NCBI RefSeq assembly: GCF_963676685.1
Contig: NC_092352.1
Span: 23,765,117-23,829,116, forward strand
Source: Mytilus edulis
Taxonomy: Eukaryota > Mollusca > Bivalvia > Mytilida > Mytilidae
Direction: 5' to 3'
Length of the DNA: 64,000 nt
The notes beneath the pieces were generated by a model. That model worked only from the letters and a program-made list of their open reading frames with translations. It was not told the origin of the DNA and searched no databases. Of the stretch, positions 12,228 to 23,590 are shown in pieces. Each line of letters opens with the position of its first letter. Within the stretch, counting starts at the first letter, position 1. Made by a program: the position numbers and the translations under genes.

Positions 12228-12720
12228 AAAGAAGATGTGGTATGATTGCGACAACAAGAGACCAAATGACACAGAAATTTACAACTATAGGTCACCGTAC
12301 CGTCTTCAACAATACCGCATAGTCAGCTATAAAAGGCCCGAAATGACAATGTAAAATTGTCTAACTAGAAAATAACGGCCATATTTATGTACATAAATTT
12401 GAACGAAAAACAAACAATTATTTATGTAACACACATACAAAAGACAACCACGGAATTACAGGCTCCTGGCGTGGTACAGGGGCACATACATACAGAATGT
12501 GATGGGGTTACACATGCTAACGGGATCCCAGCCCTCCCCTTACAATAGTGTAACAGTACAAAAACAGAACGAACTATAAAAATCTGGTGAAAAATACTTT
12601 ACTCGCCAGATGGTTAGAAATACTACTACACTGAGTAGACGTGACCGGGTATTTGTATATCCCAACAACTAAAAGACACTAAATACAGACCTGAGAGTAC
12701 TCACAGTTACTGACAGTCAG
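12228..12720 (-). repeat. Dispersed repeat B, minus, near full length
   Basis: Reverse complement of 1941-2445, from 'gaagatgtggtatgattgcg' to the 'gtgaccgggtatttgtata' block. A separate plus-oriented scrap with 'acgtataagtaccgagcca' sits just before it at 12115-12155, so B pieces abut in opposite orientation. Confidence 0.8.
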
Positions 12721-12954
12721 TTCAAAGCCACTAAAAACTCATACAAAAAAAATCATGCATCTAAGAATCAAGACCATCGAGTATTATTTTTATTAACAAC
12801 GACTGTAGAAAAAGGTCGACATATTCTTTGACATACCCCTGATTCATCTACTTTCAGCTCAGACATTAATGACGTTTTACAAAGTCCGAGTAGCAGCTGT
12901 TCCTGAATACTTGTACCGAATGAGTTGTAAATGTTAATCACATAAAGCAAAGTT
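12721..12954. other. Unresolved; open frame on minus strand
   Basis: A minus frame (12995-12768) spans the junction with repeat A. No family was recognised, and it is probably repeat-derived. Confidence 0.35.
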
Positions 12955-13245
12955 AGTAAAACATGTTTAACTCCGCTGCATTTTTCGCCTGTCAAAAGTC
13001 AGGAGCCTCTGGCCTTTGTTTGTCTTGTATGTTTTTCAATTTAATTCATTGATATGTTTTGGAGTTAAGTATGACGTCCATTTTCACTGAGCAAGTACAC
13101 ATTTTTATTTAGGGGTCAGCTGAGGCATATCTCGGGCGCGAGATTTTATTGCTGCGTTGAAAACCATTGGCCTTCGGCAGTTATCTGCTCTAATGTCGGG
13201 TTGTTGTCCCTTTTACACATTCCTCATTCCAATGTTTAATTTTCA
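12955..13245 (+). repeat. Dispersed repeat A, plus
   Basis: Contains 'gtcaggagcctctggcc', 'tgacgtccattttcact', 'ggggtcagctgagg' and 'ttgttgtcccttttaca'. It extends further 5' than the copy at 859. Confidence 0.75.
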
Positions 13246-14289
13246 TATTGTACGTCTTAGATGCGGGAAATTGATATTTTCAAAATTAAAATTGTCTCGT
13301 TTGTCCTAGATGCTGGTATTATGGTGACCGCTTATGTCGACTTCAAGGTATACATAAGTCTAAGAATGAGGCAGAGGAAGTCGTGTCTTCTTTTTGTAGT
13401 GTCTAGTTTTGGAGGATATATTACTGGAACCCAATCAGAAAAATGGATTGTTAATGGATAAAACATCAGCAATATATCAGAATGCTAAATTTAATGATCA
13501 GACTTCTTTGATCTTCCTTGTTTTTGACAAGCGTCTGAAGGAACTCCGACTAATATGAAAATAAGAAGAGGTCATTAAGGAGATGAATTCGTTCATACCG
13601 GAATGCCGATAATTTATGTAAAAAGTCTCTACCTCCAAATTAAACAAATATATTGTCAATAATAATTCCAGCATACTGATCACTTGTTCCTCTGTGTAGC
13701 ATGTTTCACTTGTTGTTCACAATTACCAAAATATGCCTTATGGTATCCCAAAGTAAATACTAATACATAATCTTGAATATGACTATTTTTGCTCAGTGTG
13801 AAATCACATTGCTGTACATCGTGTTTCGGTATTTATACATCCAAATTCATGTATTCAGTTATTATGTGATCTCGTTTGTGATATGGATTTTGTATTTTCG
13901 GTTCATTTCACACATGTCTTATTTTTCAGTTTAGTCTGGTTAATTTCCATTTTCCATGATTTATCATCGACTCCCCAAAGTTTGTCCACCTTACAAATAT
14001 CGCAGTGCAAAAAATCTTAACTTTGACGTGCAAAAAAATCAACAAAAGACCTAGTAAGTATATCGAAAACGCAACAAGGAACACTTACTTGAAATCAATG
14101 TCTGTTCTACTTTCGCCCATCAAGTTCGTCCACCAGATGTACAACTTTGTGACGTCACACAGATGAGAGCAAGCACATTGCATTTTCGCATTTTTTTGTT
14201 CCAAGCTACTTTAAAAATATAACTATTGAAATAAAGTAACAAAAATTGAATTTAACGATAAATATTCAACAAGTAACAATAACAAAGAA
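13246..14289. other. No gene recognised
   Basis: Short frames only. A fragment near 13835-13870 ('atccaaattcatgtattc') resembles the middle of repeat E. The right part may be the 3' flank of the neighbouring pogo-like element. Confidence 0.45.
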
Positions 14290-15545
14290 ATTTGGTAAAA
14301 TGTCCAATTCCATGTCCTTGCAATGCATGCAGTAACACTTGTCATTCCCCCTTATGTACAGCCCTCAGTTCTGTACAATATTTGAGATGCACCTGATCTA
14401 TAATTGTCACACTGCACCCATTTGATAAGTTCAATACCATCTCCAAGTCTAATTTGACTGGGTTTGGACCATTTACAAACACAGCGGTTTTTTTATTGGT
14501 TTTCAACATGCTGTTTTGCCTTTTCTGCTACCTCAGTTTTAGTTATGAGCATACCGGATACAATCGTTCCAAGGGTTTTCTTCCTTTCTAGTCGTTTTCT
14601 GACTTAATTTTCTTTAGTTTGTTTATTTTTTCGACAAAAAAGTGTTGAACAGAAACACCATGATCTTGCAAATCTTCAAAAACTTATAAATAAGTCACAG
14701 CACTTTCCAACAGCTTCCGTTACTTTTCCATTTGTATCAACTACAACTACTTTTATATCATCTGTTTTTGGTTCATCCGTAGTCGCTGCATTCAGCATTT
14801 GCTGTAAATACCTCTGATGGTTTCAGTTGATCTTTTTTGATGACACTATTATCCAAGGGATATATGCCAGTCTTCATAAATGCTGACAGAATGTTTTCTG
14901 GAGATAGTGCTTTCTGATATGCTTTGCAGAACATCTCACATATGTTGTATCTGATTATGACTGAGGAGTTCTGACGCTTGGTTTTATGACATTCATGATC
15001 ATAAATACGTTGAAACGGCCCATTACATCCAACATGCGAAGGTTGTGATATATTTGAGGTATGAGCTGGTAAGACGTGAATTATGATGTGGTGTTGCTGT
15101 GCCCATTCATTTATGTCAACTGCAGCATGTGAATTATGCCCATCAAGGAGTAGATGTATGTTGTCATTGTTTCTACATAATTAAGAAAATGGTCAGTCAA
15201 ATATTGTAGGAATATGTTGGTATTGGGGTCTGATACTGCACTAACAGCACAATGTGTTGCACCATTCATCATTATCTTCTCTTCGAATACAAAATATGGA
15301 GGTAAAGCAAATCCGGAGGCATTTTCACATCCAGATGAAACATTAGATGGTTTATGATTTAGTGTTATACCCTTCTCGTCAATATTACTTATTAGATGTG
15401 GTTCCTCCTGAAGATGATATTTGTTCTCAGCTTGCAAAGTACTTTTCAACATTAGCAGAACCACATTTTGCAGGTTGATCGCCAAATTCTAGGTTTAACC
15501 ACTCTAAGTTCATGAAACCCTCAAACCATCTCTAGGTAAGTTCTT
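14290..15545 (-). pseudogene. Decayed pogo/Tigger-like DDE transposase
   Basis: Reading the minus strand from 15545 downward, several frames together give the C-terminal two thirds of a pogo-superfamily (DDE_1) transposase. In order: 'WFEGFM' at about 15527, 'ISNIDEKGI' with the first catalytic Asp (about 15390), 'PPYFVFEEKIMM' (about 15300), 'FLQYLTDHFLNYV' (about 15210), 'LLDGHNSHAAVDINEWAQ' with the second Asp (about 15150), 'IHVLPAHTSNISQPSHVGCN' (about 15075), and a lysine-rich tail ending near a 'KWVQCDN' segment (about 14455). The family normally has Leu-Asp after 'QP' as the third catalytic acid, and here that position reads Ser-His. Frameshifts and stops interrupt it, for example between the 'HFLNYV' and 'LLDGHNSH' blocks. 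The N-terminal DNA-binding part is missing. This is a dead DNA-transposon copy. The domain is known to cut and rejoin DNA at terminal inverted repeats, which I could not locate. Confidence 0.8.
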
Positions 15546-15645
15546 CATTTCTTGGTTTAATAACTTTAATTGAAAATTTTAACGATGTCGAAGGACGAAC
15601 GGCAACCTATAGCTGTACATTTCTGTGTCATTTTGGTCTTTTGGC

Positions 15646-15887
15646 GAGAGCGGTCTCACCCACTTTAGTAGCAATAAACCAACTTTACCTGCATTTGGGA
15701 TATACATTTACCAACTTATTCGGTATTCAAGAGCTAACAGTTTGTACCCAGAGTTGGTATTAAGTTGCCAATGTCTGAGCAGAAAGTTGATTAACCAGGG
15801 TATGTCAAAGAACGTCACGTCCTTTTTCTAAAAAAAAGTTCACCGGTAGGTACTAAGACCTTGTTAATAAATATTTCGTATCAACTT
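15646..15887 (+). pseudogene. Penelope-like RT C-terminal remnant, left part
   Basis: The plus strand encodes 'FGIYIYQLIRYSRANSLYPE', then 'SRKLINQG' and, after a frame break, a segment equivalent to 'DLVNKYFVST'. The 'YISQLIRYSRA' motif is shared with the better preserved Penelope-like remnant at 35990-37800. The reading continues at 18523-18640 beyond the inserted 2.6-kb repeat. A scrap of repeat B lies just upstream (15590-15645). Confidence 0.6.
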
Positions 15888-16215
15888 TGTGAATAATACT
15901 TTCGCTGTTAAGTCTGTTTTTTGGTGATCTCCATACTCATACATCCCATCATTGTGGTACTGTTGTATGATAATTTTTGTATGCTTTGTCTATATTTTTT
16001 GCTAATATGGTTTGTATATTTGCCTTTTTATGTTTCTTTGATACATTTGACGTGGTTCTGCACTTAACAACCGTCATTGTGTTATTCTGCTATTGTAATT
16101 GTTTGTATTCTTTGCTTTCAATTTAGCTATTGTGCTTTGTCTACATGGGTTTTTGTGCTTCTTTTATATATAGTTTTGTTTATATATTTTTGATTACAGT
16201 GATTGAGATTATAAT

Positions 16216-16633
16216 TGAGAATGGAAATGGGGAATGTGCCAAAGAGACAACAACCCGACCATAGAAAAAAAACAACAGCAGAAGGTCACCAACAGGTCTT
16301 CAATGTAGCGAGAAATTCCCGCACCCGGAGGCGTCCTTAAACTGGACCCTAAACAAATATATACTAGTTCAGTGATATTGAACGCCATACTAATTCCCAA
16401 ATTGTACACAAGAAACTAAAATTAAAATAATACAAGACTAACAAAGGCCAGAGACTCCTGACTTGGGACAGGCGCAAAAATGCGGGGTTAAACATGTTTG
16501 TGAGATCTCAACCCTCCCCCTATATCTCTAGCCAATGTAGAAAAGTAAACGCATAACAATACGCACATTAAAATTCAGTTCAAGAGAAGTCCGAGTCTGA
16601 TGTCAGAAGATGTAACCAAAGAAAATAAACAAA
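16216..16633 (-). repeat. Dispersed repeat A, minus, inside arm 1
   Basis: Reads 'gagaatggaaatggggaatg', 'agagacaacaacccgacc' and 'gaaattcccgcacccggagg'. It is present only in arm 1. The corresponding position in arm 2 (21975-22197) continues the repeat D tail. Confidence 0.8.
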
Positions 16634-17723
16634 ATGACAAAAAGCTCTTTAAGAATGTCACACTGGATCCCTGTATTCTCTGTTTGTATCTCTGTTTGTG
16701 TCTCTTTACCTTCCACGTCCAACTCTATCAGCTCAAACTCTATCGACTTGTCTTCATCTGTCTGTACACCAATATTTCTTCGTTTTACCCCTTCTGAGTC
16801 AGGAAATCATGTCGAACTCAGCATATAGATTGTTCAATCTGTCAAGATCACCTTCTCTTCCTTTCGTACTCCTAAAAAGCCGTCTGGTATGACTTTAACC
16901 TCGGTACTGAATTCCCTTGTTCTGTTTCTAATTTTCTTCACCCAGTTTGCATCCTATTTTTTTAGATAGCTCGATGGGGGTCCACGGACCTGTTATCTAG
17001 GGTCGTTCCTACATTCTTAACTGGGGAGCTGGAGGTGTGACCAACCATATGTCTTTCCATAACTGTTGTTGACGTCTATTTTTCTTTGGAATAATAAAAT
17101 TTGTCAATGGGAACTGCAGTATACATTGGTATAACCGGTGAAGATTCAAGAGATGTAACTGGATCTAGTAACTGACTGATGGTTGAGTCGTTGTTGTTAT
17201 AGTTATTTAGAAGGCTCAACAGAGAGACTGGACTCTCTGTTTGTTTTGTCATCTCTTGAAATATACACATTTGTCTATGAATGTCAAAACTATTTGTGTC
17301 TATCAATTACAAAAATAGCATTGCAATAAATTACTTTTCTTAACATGGATCCTTTAATTGGAATGAAATGTTATTACCTATATATTGATTATTTTGATAA
17401 TTTCTGCCTGCATGCTAAGGGAAGTAACTCTAGAAAGTTTACATGATTGTTTTGTATAAAGTCATCCTTAAATTTAAATTTGAATACCTAAATACTCATT
17501 TTAGCAGCCAAAATGCATGTACTATCATAACCATCTTTATTAAATAAAGGATTTTCTTTTTTTGTTGCTATATCCGTCTAAAAGTACTATGGCTAGTTCT
17601 TTATGACCAGGTCCTTTGAATAACGTCTTTTGTACTGAAGGAAGTGCATAACTGGGCATGTTTATACCAGAGTTTCCATTGATATGTTTATATGCGAACT
17701 AAACAATGCTGTTGCGACTTCAA

Positions 17724-17814
17724 ATGCCATTTTTTTTATCTACAATATTTGTTTTAATTTTGATAGCCATAATTGGTAATTTTACATCCTGGTCATATGT
17801 TTTGTCTGAGCAAG
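17724..17814 (+). pseudogene. Orphan PLCXD-type first exon, copy 1
   Basis: An ATG opens 30 codons, 'MPFFLSTIFVLILIAIIG' followed by 'NFTSWSYVLSEQ', then a GTAAG donor. The functional PLCXD first exon at 28016-28105 has 30 codons with 'VIIGSCTSW' at the same place (residues 15-23), the same donor, and related DNA upstream ('atatgcgaac'). One extra base before the donor shifts the phase relative to the real gene. No exon 2 or 3 follows, so this is an orphaned duplicate of signal-anchor coding sequence. Confidence 0.65.
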
Positions 17815-17865
17815 GTAAGAAAACGACTTGCATTTCATTTTAAACACAACATATAATTTATCAAA

Positions 17866-18023
17866 GGCGGATCCAAGGGGGGGGGGGTGGGGTTGGCTGG
17901 GGGGCCCGGCCCCCCTTTCATGGGAAAAATTTGGTTGATTATATAGGAATCATTGAAGCATGACTGCCCCCCACCTTTAGGTCAGTCAGCGGGCCCTCCC
18001 TTAGGAAAAGTTCTTGATCCGCC
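17866..18023. mobile_element. GGCGGATCC MITE inside arm 1
   Basis: Starts 'ggcggatcca' and ends 'ttgatccgcc', with G- and C-runs after the terminus and an internal 'gaatcattgaagcatgact'. The related copy in arm 2 is at 23457-23590 and a short one at 10813-10879. Confidence 0.7.
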
Positions 18024-18522
18024 ACATTAAATCATTGGTTCATCGAGTGTACATGAACTATAACTGATGTACTGACAACATATCTTCAATGGTTCAGCGA
18101 GTGTACATGAACTATAACTGATGTACTTACAACATATTTTTAACGGTATAGCTGCTACCAGATATATTGTTTTACATATGTATTTGCTATTATTTACTAG
18201 TAGGATTATTTATGTTTTTTTCTTGAAAAATGCTGAATAAATGTCGGTGACATATTTTTTTTAGCAAGCTCGATTACATATTACAAATCAATGAGGTAAG
18301 ATCTAAAAAGGGGGTCGAAGGAATGAATAGAGAGCAATTTTACCTGCCGCTATTTTCAAAGAGACAATACACTGCCTTAAATAAAGATGATAAGTCAACT
18401 ATGCATTTTGGAGGCAGCCAACATATATTTGTTCAGTATAATTCAAGGTATTGTTAGCAGAATACCCCAATGCTTAAAATGGCATTCGAAGTCGGTAACA
18501 AAAAGAATGTTAAACAATAAAA

Positions 18523-18640
18523 GGTACTAAGACCTTGTTAATAAATATTTCGTATCAACTTCACAAATAAGTCACGATCGTCTTGACGTCAAGATTCTGG
18601 GACAGACGTTGTTTATCATCTGAATAACGTGTTTTATCAT
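18523..18640 (+). pseudogene. Penelope-like remnant, right part
   Basis: Begins with the second copy of the 39-bp repeat and continues the frame as 'STSQISHDRLDVKILGQT', a continuation of the C-terminal coding sequence broken at 15887. This makes 15646-15887 plus 18562-18640 a single interrupted remnant. Confidence 0.55.
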
Positions 18641-19126
18641 ATACTTGTATCAAATAATACTTAAATTTTACAGTTCAATAACATTTAAAAATAATATGAG
18701 GCAGGCATAATCTGTGAATGGGGACGAAGTCTGTATGATTTTTTTTTTTGTAACTTTTTAAAATATTTGTGAAAAAAAGAAACGGAAATACCGTAACGTT
18801 TCCGATTTTGGTTCTGTTGTTAGGGATTTTACTTGTGACGTTATTTAAGTTATGACGTCATGTTCAATGTAAACAAAATAACACAATGCATCAGGTAACG
18901 TCAATTCATATCAAAGACAAAGAATGATTAAAAGTGAAATATTGGTATTGTGTTCCTTAAGGTTCCTATATTTTACTAGACTAATCAAAGTCTCACGACA
19001 ACAAGACCGGAAAAAGGAAGTAGATTTCTGCGTTCTACGCAGATCCGGAAATTAAAAAACACGACAAAAAAAAATTTGAACGATTTTGAGTTCATTAGTA
19101 CAATGAAAAATTGGGGAAATTTTCCC

Positions 19127-19157
<31 letters not shown>

Positions 19158-19377
19158 ATTTTCTACTGTAATAGGGGACTTCATCCCCATATTAAAAGGC
19201 TATGAAAGGATTACAAGGTTTATTGACCAGATTCCTACAAATTTGCTCAGCGGGCTGATAAAGGCACCTTTATTAACTGCTTCCGGAATGTTATCGCATG
19301 CCTTTCCGTTATTGTCCGTGGGGTTTATCACATGCAACTTCGGGTATTTCCGTATTTCCGGAAAGTTGTTTGTAAAC
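18641..19377. other. Spacer upstream of recombinase pseudogene
   Basis: AT-rich, no gene seen. A run of about 23 T lies at 19130-19152. An open frame runs through 19111-19377 into the recombinase frame, but the first in-frame ATG with a natural N-terminus is at 19378. Confidence 0.5.
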
Positions 19378-21235
19378 ATGGCAGACGACACGGACACTGC
19401 TGCTTTTGTTCAATCGTTGAAAAACGATAATACAGTTAGAAAAACTGCTAGTGACATGAGACTTTTCAACAAATGGTTGAGATGCAATAACGAGATGAGG
19501 TTAGCGGAAGAAATTCCTGTTACGGAACTTGATAAATGTTTGGCTCGTTTCTTCATGACAGTTAAAAAAGACGACGAGTCAAACTATGAACCTCAATCTG
19601 TCAGGTCAATGCAGAGCAGCATTTCAAGATATCTAACAGAGAAATGTGCAATAAATATAATGGTTGACAAAGAATTTCACCACTCTAGAGATGTGATGTC
19701 TGCCAAACTGAAACAGCTTAAATCCATAGGAATGGGAGCCAAAAAAAAGGAAAGCAGACCCCTTCACAGCTGAAGAAGTTAATTTACTATACGAAAAAGA
19801 GCTGCTTGGTGCAGGTAACAATTCTTTGCATAATTATTATTTTTGTTATTGATATTTAAAGTAGCTTTGTCTTGTTATTTGACTATTTTTGACGTCACAT
19901 TTTTCTCTAAAAAATAAACACATTGTCAGTGATATGATCATGATGTATTAAAAAAATGATTTGACAATAACTTGAATTATCTTCACCTGATTTTGTACAG
20001 TCGTAAGAATGTATATTATTTTAACCTCATTCTATACACAAGTCTTAAATCAAATATTTTTTACTCAAACAAATTCCTTAAATTTATTTGCAGGAAATCC
20101 TCAATCTCTAGTAAGAACAGTATGGATGAATAACACTCTACATTTTGGTTTGCGCTCCCGGGAAAAGCACACAACTTTGAGATGGGGAGACATTCAAATG
20201 AAGGCAACAACTGATGGTCAGCAGTATCTAGAACATACAGAAAGGATAACCAAAACAAGAAATGGTGTTAACTTAGATACACGTGCCTTTCAAGCCAAGC
20301 TGTTTGCTGACATAGGTAATGTTTCAGGAAAAGTTTTATAGGGGGACAAGATTCAAAATAAGTATTTCATTTTTAATTGAATTACGAGCAAAACATAAAA
20401 TGTAGTATACATGTAGTGTAAATATGTATTAAACAAGATATCAAAATATTGCCATCACAAAATAACAGCCAGATATTACAAGTGTAGCTATATATATATT
20501 ATATTGTAAACATGTGTATAATAATGACATTTTTCAATATTGAACTGGTTTATCTTCTTTCAGGTAATCCTAGATGTCCTATACAGACATATAAACAGTT
20601 TCTTAGAAGAAGACCAGAAGATATGGTTGCAGATGATTGTCCCTTTTATTTGGGGTTTTCCAGGCAAATTAAGGATGACGGTGTCTCGTTTTCAAGACAA
20701 GCTTTATGAAAGAACACGTTAAGTTCTTTTGTTAAAAAAAATGTGTGAAGACGGTGGTATTCAGGGTTGAAAAAACTAATCATAGTGTCAGAAAAACTAC
20801 TATCACTGCCTTGGTACATGAGGACATACCAGATACACGCATAATGCAGCTGAGTGGACATAAAAATGTTCAATCCATAAACTCCTATAGCTCAGTATCA
20901 ATTGAACAACAGAAGGAAATGTCTAATATTTTGAGTAAAATTGGTACAGGGAAAATAACTTCGTATAAAACCCAAGGCCTTTGGATGATAACAACAATGA
21001 TATACCATCAGATGATGATGCAGAACTTTTGTCTGCTTCCCCAGAAGCCGAACTTTCTTTTGTATTGAAAGACATTTCAAATTTTGAATCTAATTCTAAA
21101 CCAGTTTCAGCAACAACAACTACAGTAATAAATGAAATGCCAGAAATAGTACATGAAAATCACAAAGGAAAAGCAATGCATATGTTCGCAGGGGCAACTA
21201 TTACAGGAAATGTGACAATTAATTTTTTTAACTAA
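19378..21235 (+). pseudogene. Crypton-type tyrosine recombinase, three exons, decayed
   Basis: Exon 1 (19378-19814) starts 'MADDTDTAAFVQSLKND'. Intron 1 is 19815-20093 (GT/AG). Exon 2 (20094-20315) carries the first catalytic arginine in 'FGLRSREKHTTLRWGDIQ'. Intron 2 is 20316-20563 (GT/AG, phases agree). Exon 3 (20564-21235) carries 'NHSVRKT' (H-x-x-R box), 'QLSGHKN' and the tyrosine in 'SINSYSS'. The C-terminus 'ITGNVTINFFN' resembles the tail of this animal family. The layout matches the DUF3504/Crypton-related recombinases of invertebrates, which cut and rejoin DNA through the tyrosine. Breaks: a frameshift at the A-run near 19741-19748, a TGA at about 20707, a frame change at the A-run 20734-20741, another near 20768, and one near 20975. 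All catalytic boxes are still readable, so decay looks recent. It lies between the two 2.5-kb direct repeats, in the same orientation as their shared features. Confidence 0.8.
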
Positions 21236-21436
21236 GAACATTAATATCATGAATATACAAGTCATGTAATTGTTTGCATACATTTATGTCACCCTGATGC
21301 TTGTTATATCGTTTAATAACAACAATTAAAGTTCAGAAATTTGTATTTAGTTAATTATAAATTATCAAAGAAAAACAAAATTTTAATGGTTTTTGTCTGT
21401 ATTTCTTCTGTTGAAGAATATGATAAAAAGATAATT

Positions 21437-21611
21437 ACATGTCATTTTTCATATCATACCCTTTATCGGCCCTCGGTCATGATATCATCCCTCGAGTCTG
21501 CGGCTCTTGGGCTGATATCATGACCTAGGGCCTATAAAGGGAATGATGCGGCTCTTGGGCTGATATCATGACCTAGGGCCGATAAAGGGTATGATATGAA
21601 AAATGCCATGT
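21437..21611. mobile_element. Palindromic MITE with internal duplication
   Basis: The left end 'tttttcatatcatacccttt' is answered at the right end by 'aaagggtatgatatgaaaaa', giving arms of about 50 bp around 'tgatatca'. A block containing 'gcggctcttgggctgatatc' is present twice near the right arm. No coding capacity. Confidence 0.75.
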
Positions 21612-23314
21612 AATAATCTATACATATATTCATTTATTTTTCTTTGTGAATAATACTTTCGCTGTTAAGTCTGTTTTTGGTGATCTCCATACTCATACAT
21701 CCCATCATTGTGGTACTGGTGTATGATAATTTTTGTATGCTTGTCTATATTTTTTGCTAATATGATTTGTAAATTTGCCTTTTTATGTTTCTTTGATACA
21801 TTTGACGTGGTTCTGCACTTATCCATACCGTCATTTTGTTATTCTGCTATGGTAATTTTTTGTATTTTTTGCTTTCAATTTAGCTATTGTACTTTGTCTA
21901 CATGGGTTTTTGTGCTTCTTTTATGTATAGTTTTGTTTGTATATTTTTGATTACAGTGATTAAGATTATAATACAATGTTGACTGTTGTACACCTATTTT
22001 GACATTTTTACCTATTATGTCTGTTTTTTCCCAACACATTGTTGTCAATATAATTGAATTTGAAACGACTGTCATACTAGCTATAAAACCAAGTTCAATC
22101 ATGTACCAAGTTAGGAATATGACAGTTGTTATTCATTTGTTTGATGTGTTTGAAGTGTTAGCTGGTTAGCATATTAAAACATTAAATTTAAAAACAATCA
22201 AAAAGCTCTTTAAGAATGTCACACTGGATCCCTGTATTCTCTGTTTGTATCTCTGTTTGTGTCTCTTTCCCTTCCACGTCCAACTCTATCAGCTCAAACT
22301 CTATCGACTTGTCTTCATCTGTCTGTACACCAATATTTCTTCGTTTTACAACTTCTTGGTCAGAATCATGTCGAACTCAGCATATAGATTGTTCAATCTG
22401 TCAAGATCACCTTCTCTTCCTTTCGTACTCCTAAAAAGCCGTCTGGTATGACTTTAACCTCGGTACTGAATTCCCTTGCTCTGTTTCTAATTTTCTTCAC
22501 CCAGTTTGCATCCTAATTTATTTTGGATAGCTCGATGGGGGTCAACGGACCTGTAATCTAGGGTCGTTCCTACATTCTTAACTGGGGAGCTGGAGGTGTG
22601 ACCAACCATATGTCTTTCCATAACTGTTGTTGACGTCTATTTTCCTTTGGAATAATAAAATTTGTCAATGGGAACTGCAGTATACATTGGTATAACCGGT
22701 GAAGATTCAAGAGGTGTAACTGGATCTGGTAACTGACTGATGGTTGAGTCGTTGTTATAGTTATTTAGAAGGCTCAACAGAGAGACTGGACTCTCTGTTT
22801 GTCTTGTCATCTCTGGAAATATACACATTTATCTATGAATGTCAAAACTATTTGTGTCTATCAATTACAAAAATAGCATTGCAATAAATTACTTTTCTTA
22901 ACATGGATCCTTTAATTGGAATGAACTATTATTACCTATATATTGATTATTTTGATAATTTCTGCCTGCATGCTAAGGGAAGTAACTCTAGAAGGTTTAC
23001 ATGATTGTTTTCTCTAAGTACATTCGTATGGGATATATAATTATGTATAAAGTCATCCTTAAATTTAAATTTGAAGACCTAATTACTCATTTTAGCAGCC
23101 AAAATGCATGTACTATCGTAACCATCTTTATTAAATAAAGGATTTTCTTTTTTTGTTGCTATATCCGTCTAATAGTACTATGGCTAGTTCTTTATGACCA
23201 GGTCCTTTGAATAACGTCTTTTGTACTGAAGGAAGTGCATAACTGGGCATGTTTATACCAGAGTTTCCATTGATATGTGCATATGCGAACTAAACAATGC
23301 TGTTGCGACTTCAA

Positions 23315-23405
23315 ATGCCATTTTTTTTATCTACAATATTTGTTTTAATTTTGAAAGCCATAATTGGTAATTTCACATCCTGGTCATATGTTTTGTCTGA
23401 GCAAG
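23315..23405 (+). pseudogene. Orphan PLCXD-type first exon, copy 2
   Basis: Same 30-codon exon as at 17724, with an Ile-to-Lys change at residue 14 and the same GTAAG donor after one extra base. The nearest downstream true PLCXD exons belong to the separate gene starting at 28016, which has its own first exon. Confidence 0.65.
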
Positions 23406-23456
23406 GTAAGAAAACGACTTGCAATTCATTTTAAACACAACATATAATTTATCATA

Positions 23457-23590
23457 GGCGGATCCAGCCCCCCCCCCCCTTTCGTGGGAAAACTTTGGTT
23501 GATTATATAGGAATCATTAAAGCATGACTGGGCGGCCCCCCTCTTAGGTCAGTTAGCGGGCCCACCCTTAGGAAAAGTTCTTGATCCGCC
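23457..23590. mobile_element. GGCGGATCC MITE inside arm 2
   Basis: Starts 'ggcggatccag' and ends 'ttgatccgcc'. It is shorter than its arm 1 counterpart in the C-run near the left end, consistent with slippage. Confidence 0.7.

Larger units (their letters stand above)
15888..18522 (+). repeat. 2.6-kb repeat, left copy (arm 1)
   Basis: Collinear with 21645-24114. Both start 'tgtgaataatactttcgctg' and both end 'gttaaacaataaaa'. By eye the shared parts are about 97% identical. Arm 1 is bracketed by a perfect 39-bp direct repeat (15849-15887 and 18523-18561). Contents in order: a repeat D-type tail (15888-16215), a minus repeat A (16216-16633) that replaces 223 bp of arm 2, a block with weak minus-strand frames (16640-17310), an orphan PLCXD-type first exon (17724-17814), a GGCGGATCC MITE (17866-18023), and a two-unit 55-bp tandem (about 18030-18140). 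The A-rich end and long flanking duplication suggest insertion by a retro-type mechanism. The gene content suggests captured genomic DNA. Confidence 0.85.

Noticed and set aside
12145-12354. Small basic plus-strand open frame
   Set aside because: It lies across repeat B in antisense and is not present in the other B copies.
16600-16892. Overlapping plus-strand frames as small membrane or secreted proteins
   Set aside because: The three overlapping frames are in repeated sequence, read in different phases, and are not conserved between arm 1 and arm 2 beyond what the shared DNA dictates.
17076-17306. Minus-strand frame in arm 1 (and 22828-22637 in arm 2) as a conserved gene
   Set aside because: Between the two arms the five base changes I see inside the frame all change amino acids, plus one in-frame 3-bp gap, so there is no sign of purifying selection. 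The surrounding frames are broken.
19111-19377. N-terminal extension of the recombinase
   Set aside because: The extension begins without an ATG and reads through a long T-run as polyphenylalanine. The natural start is the ATG at 19378.
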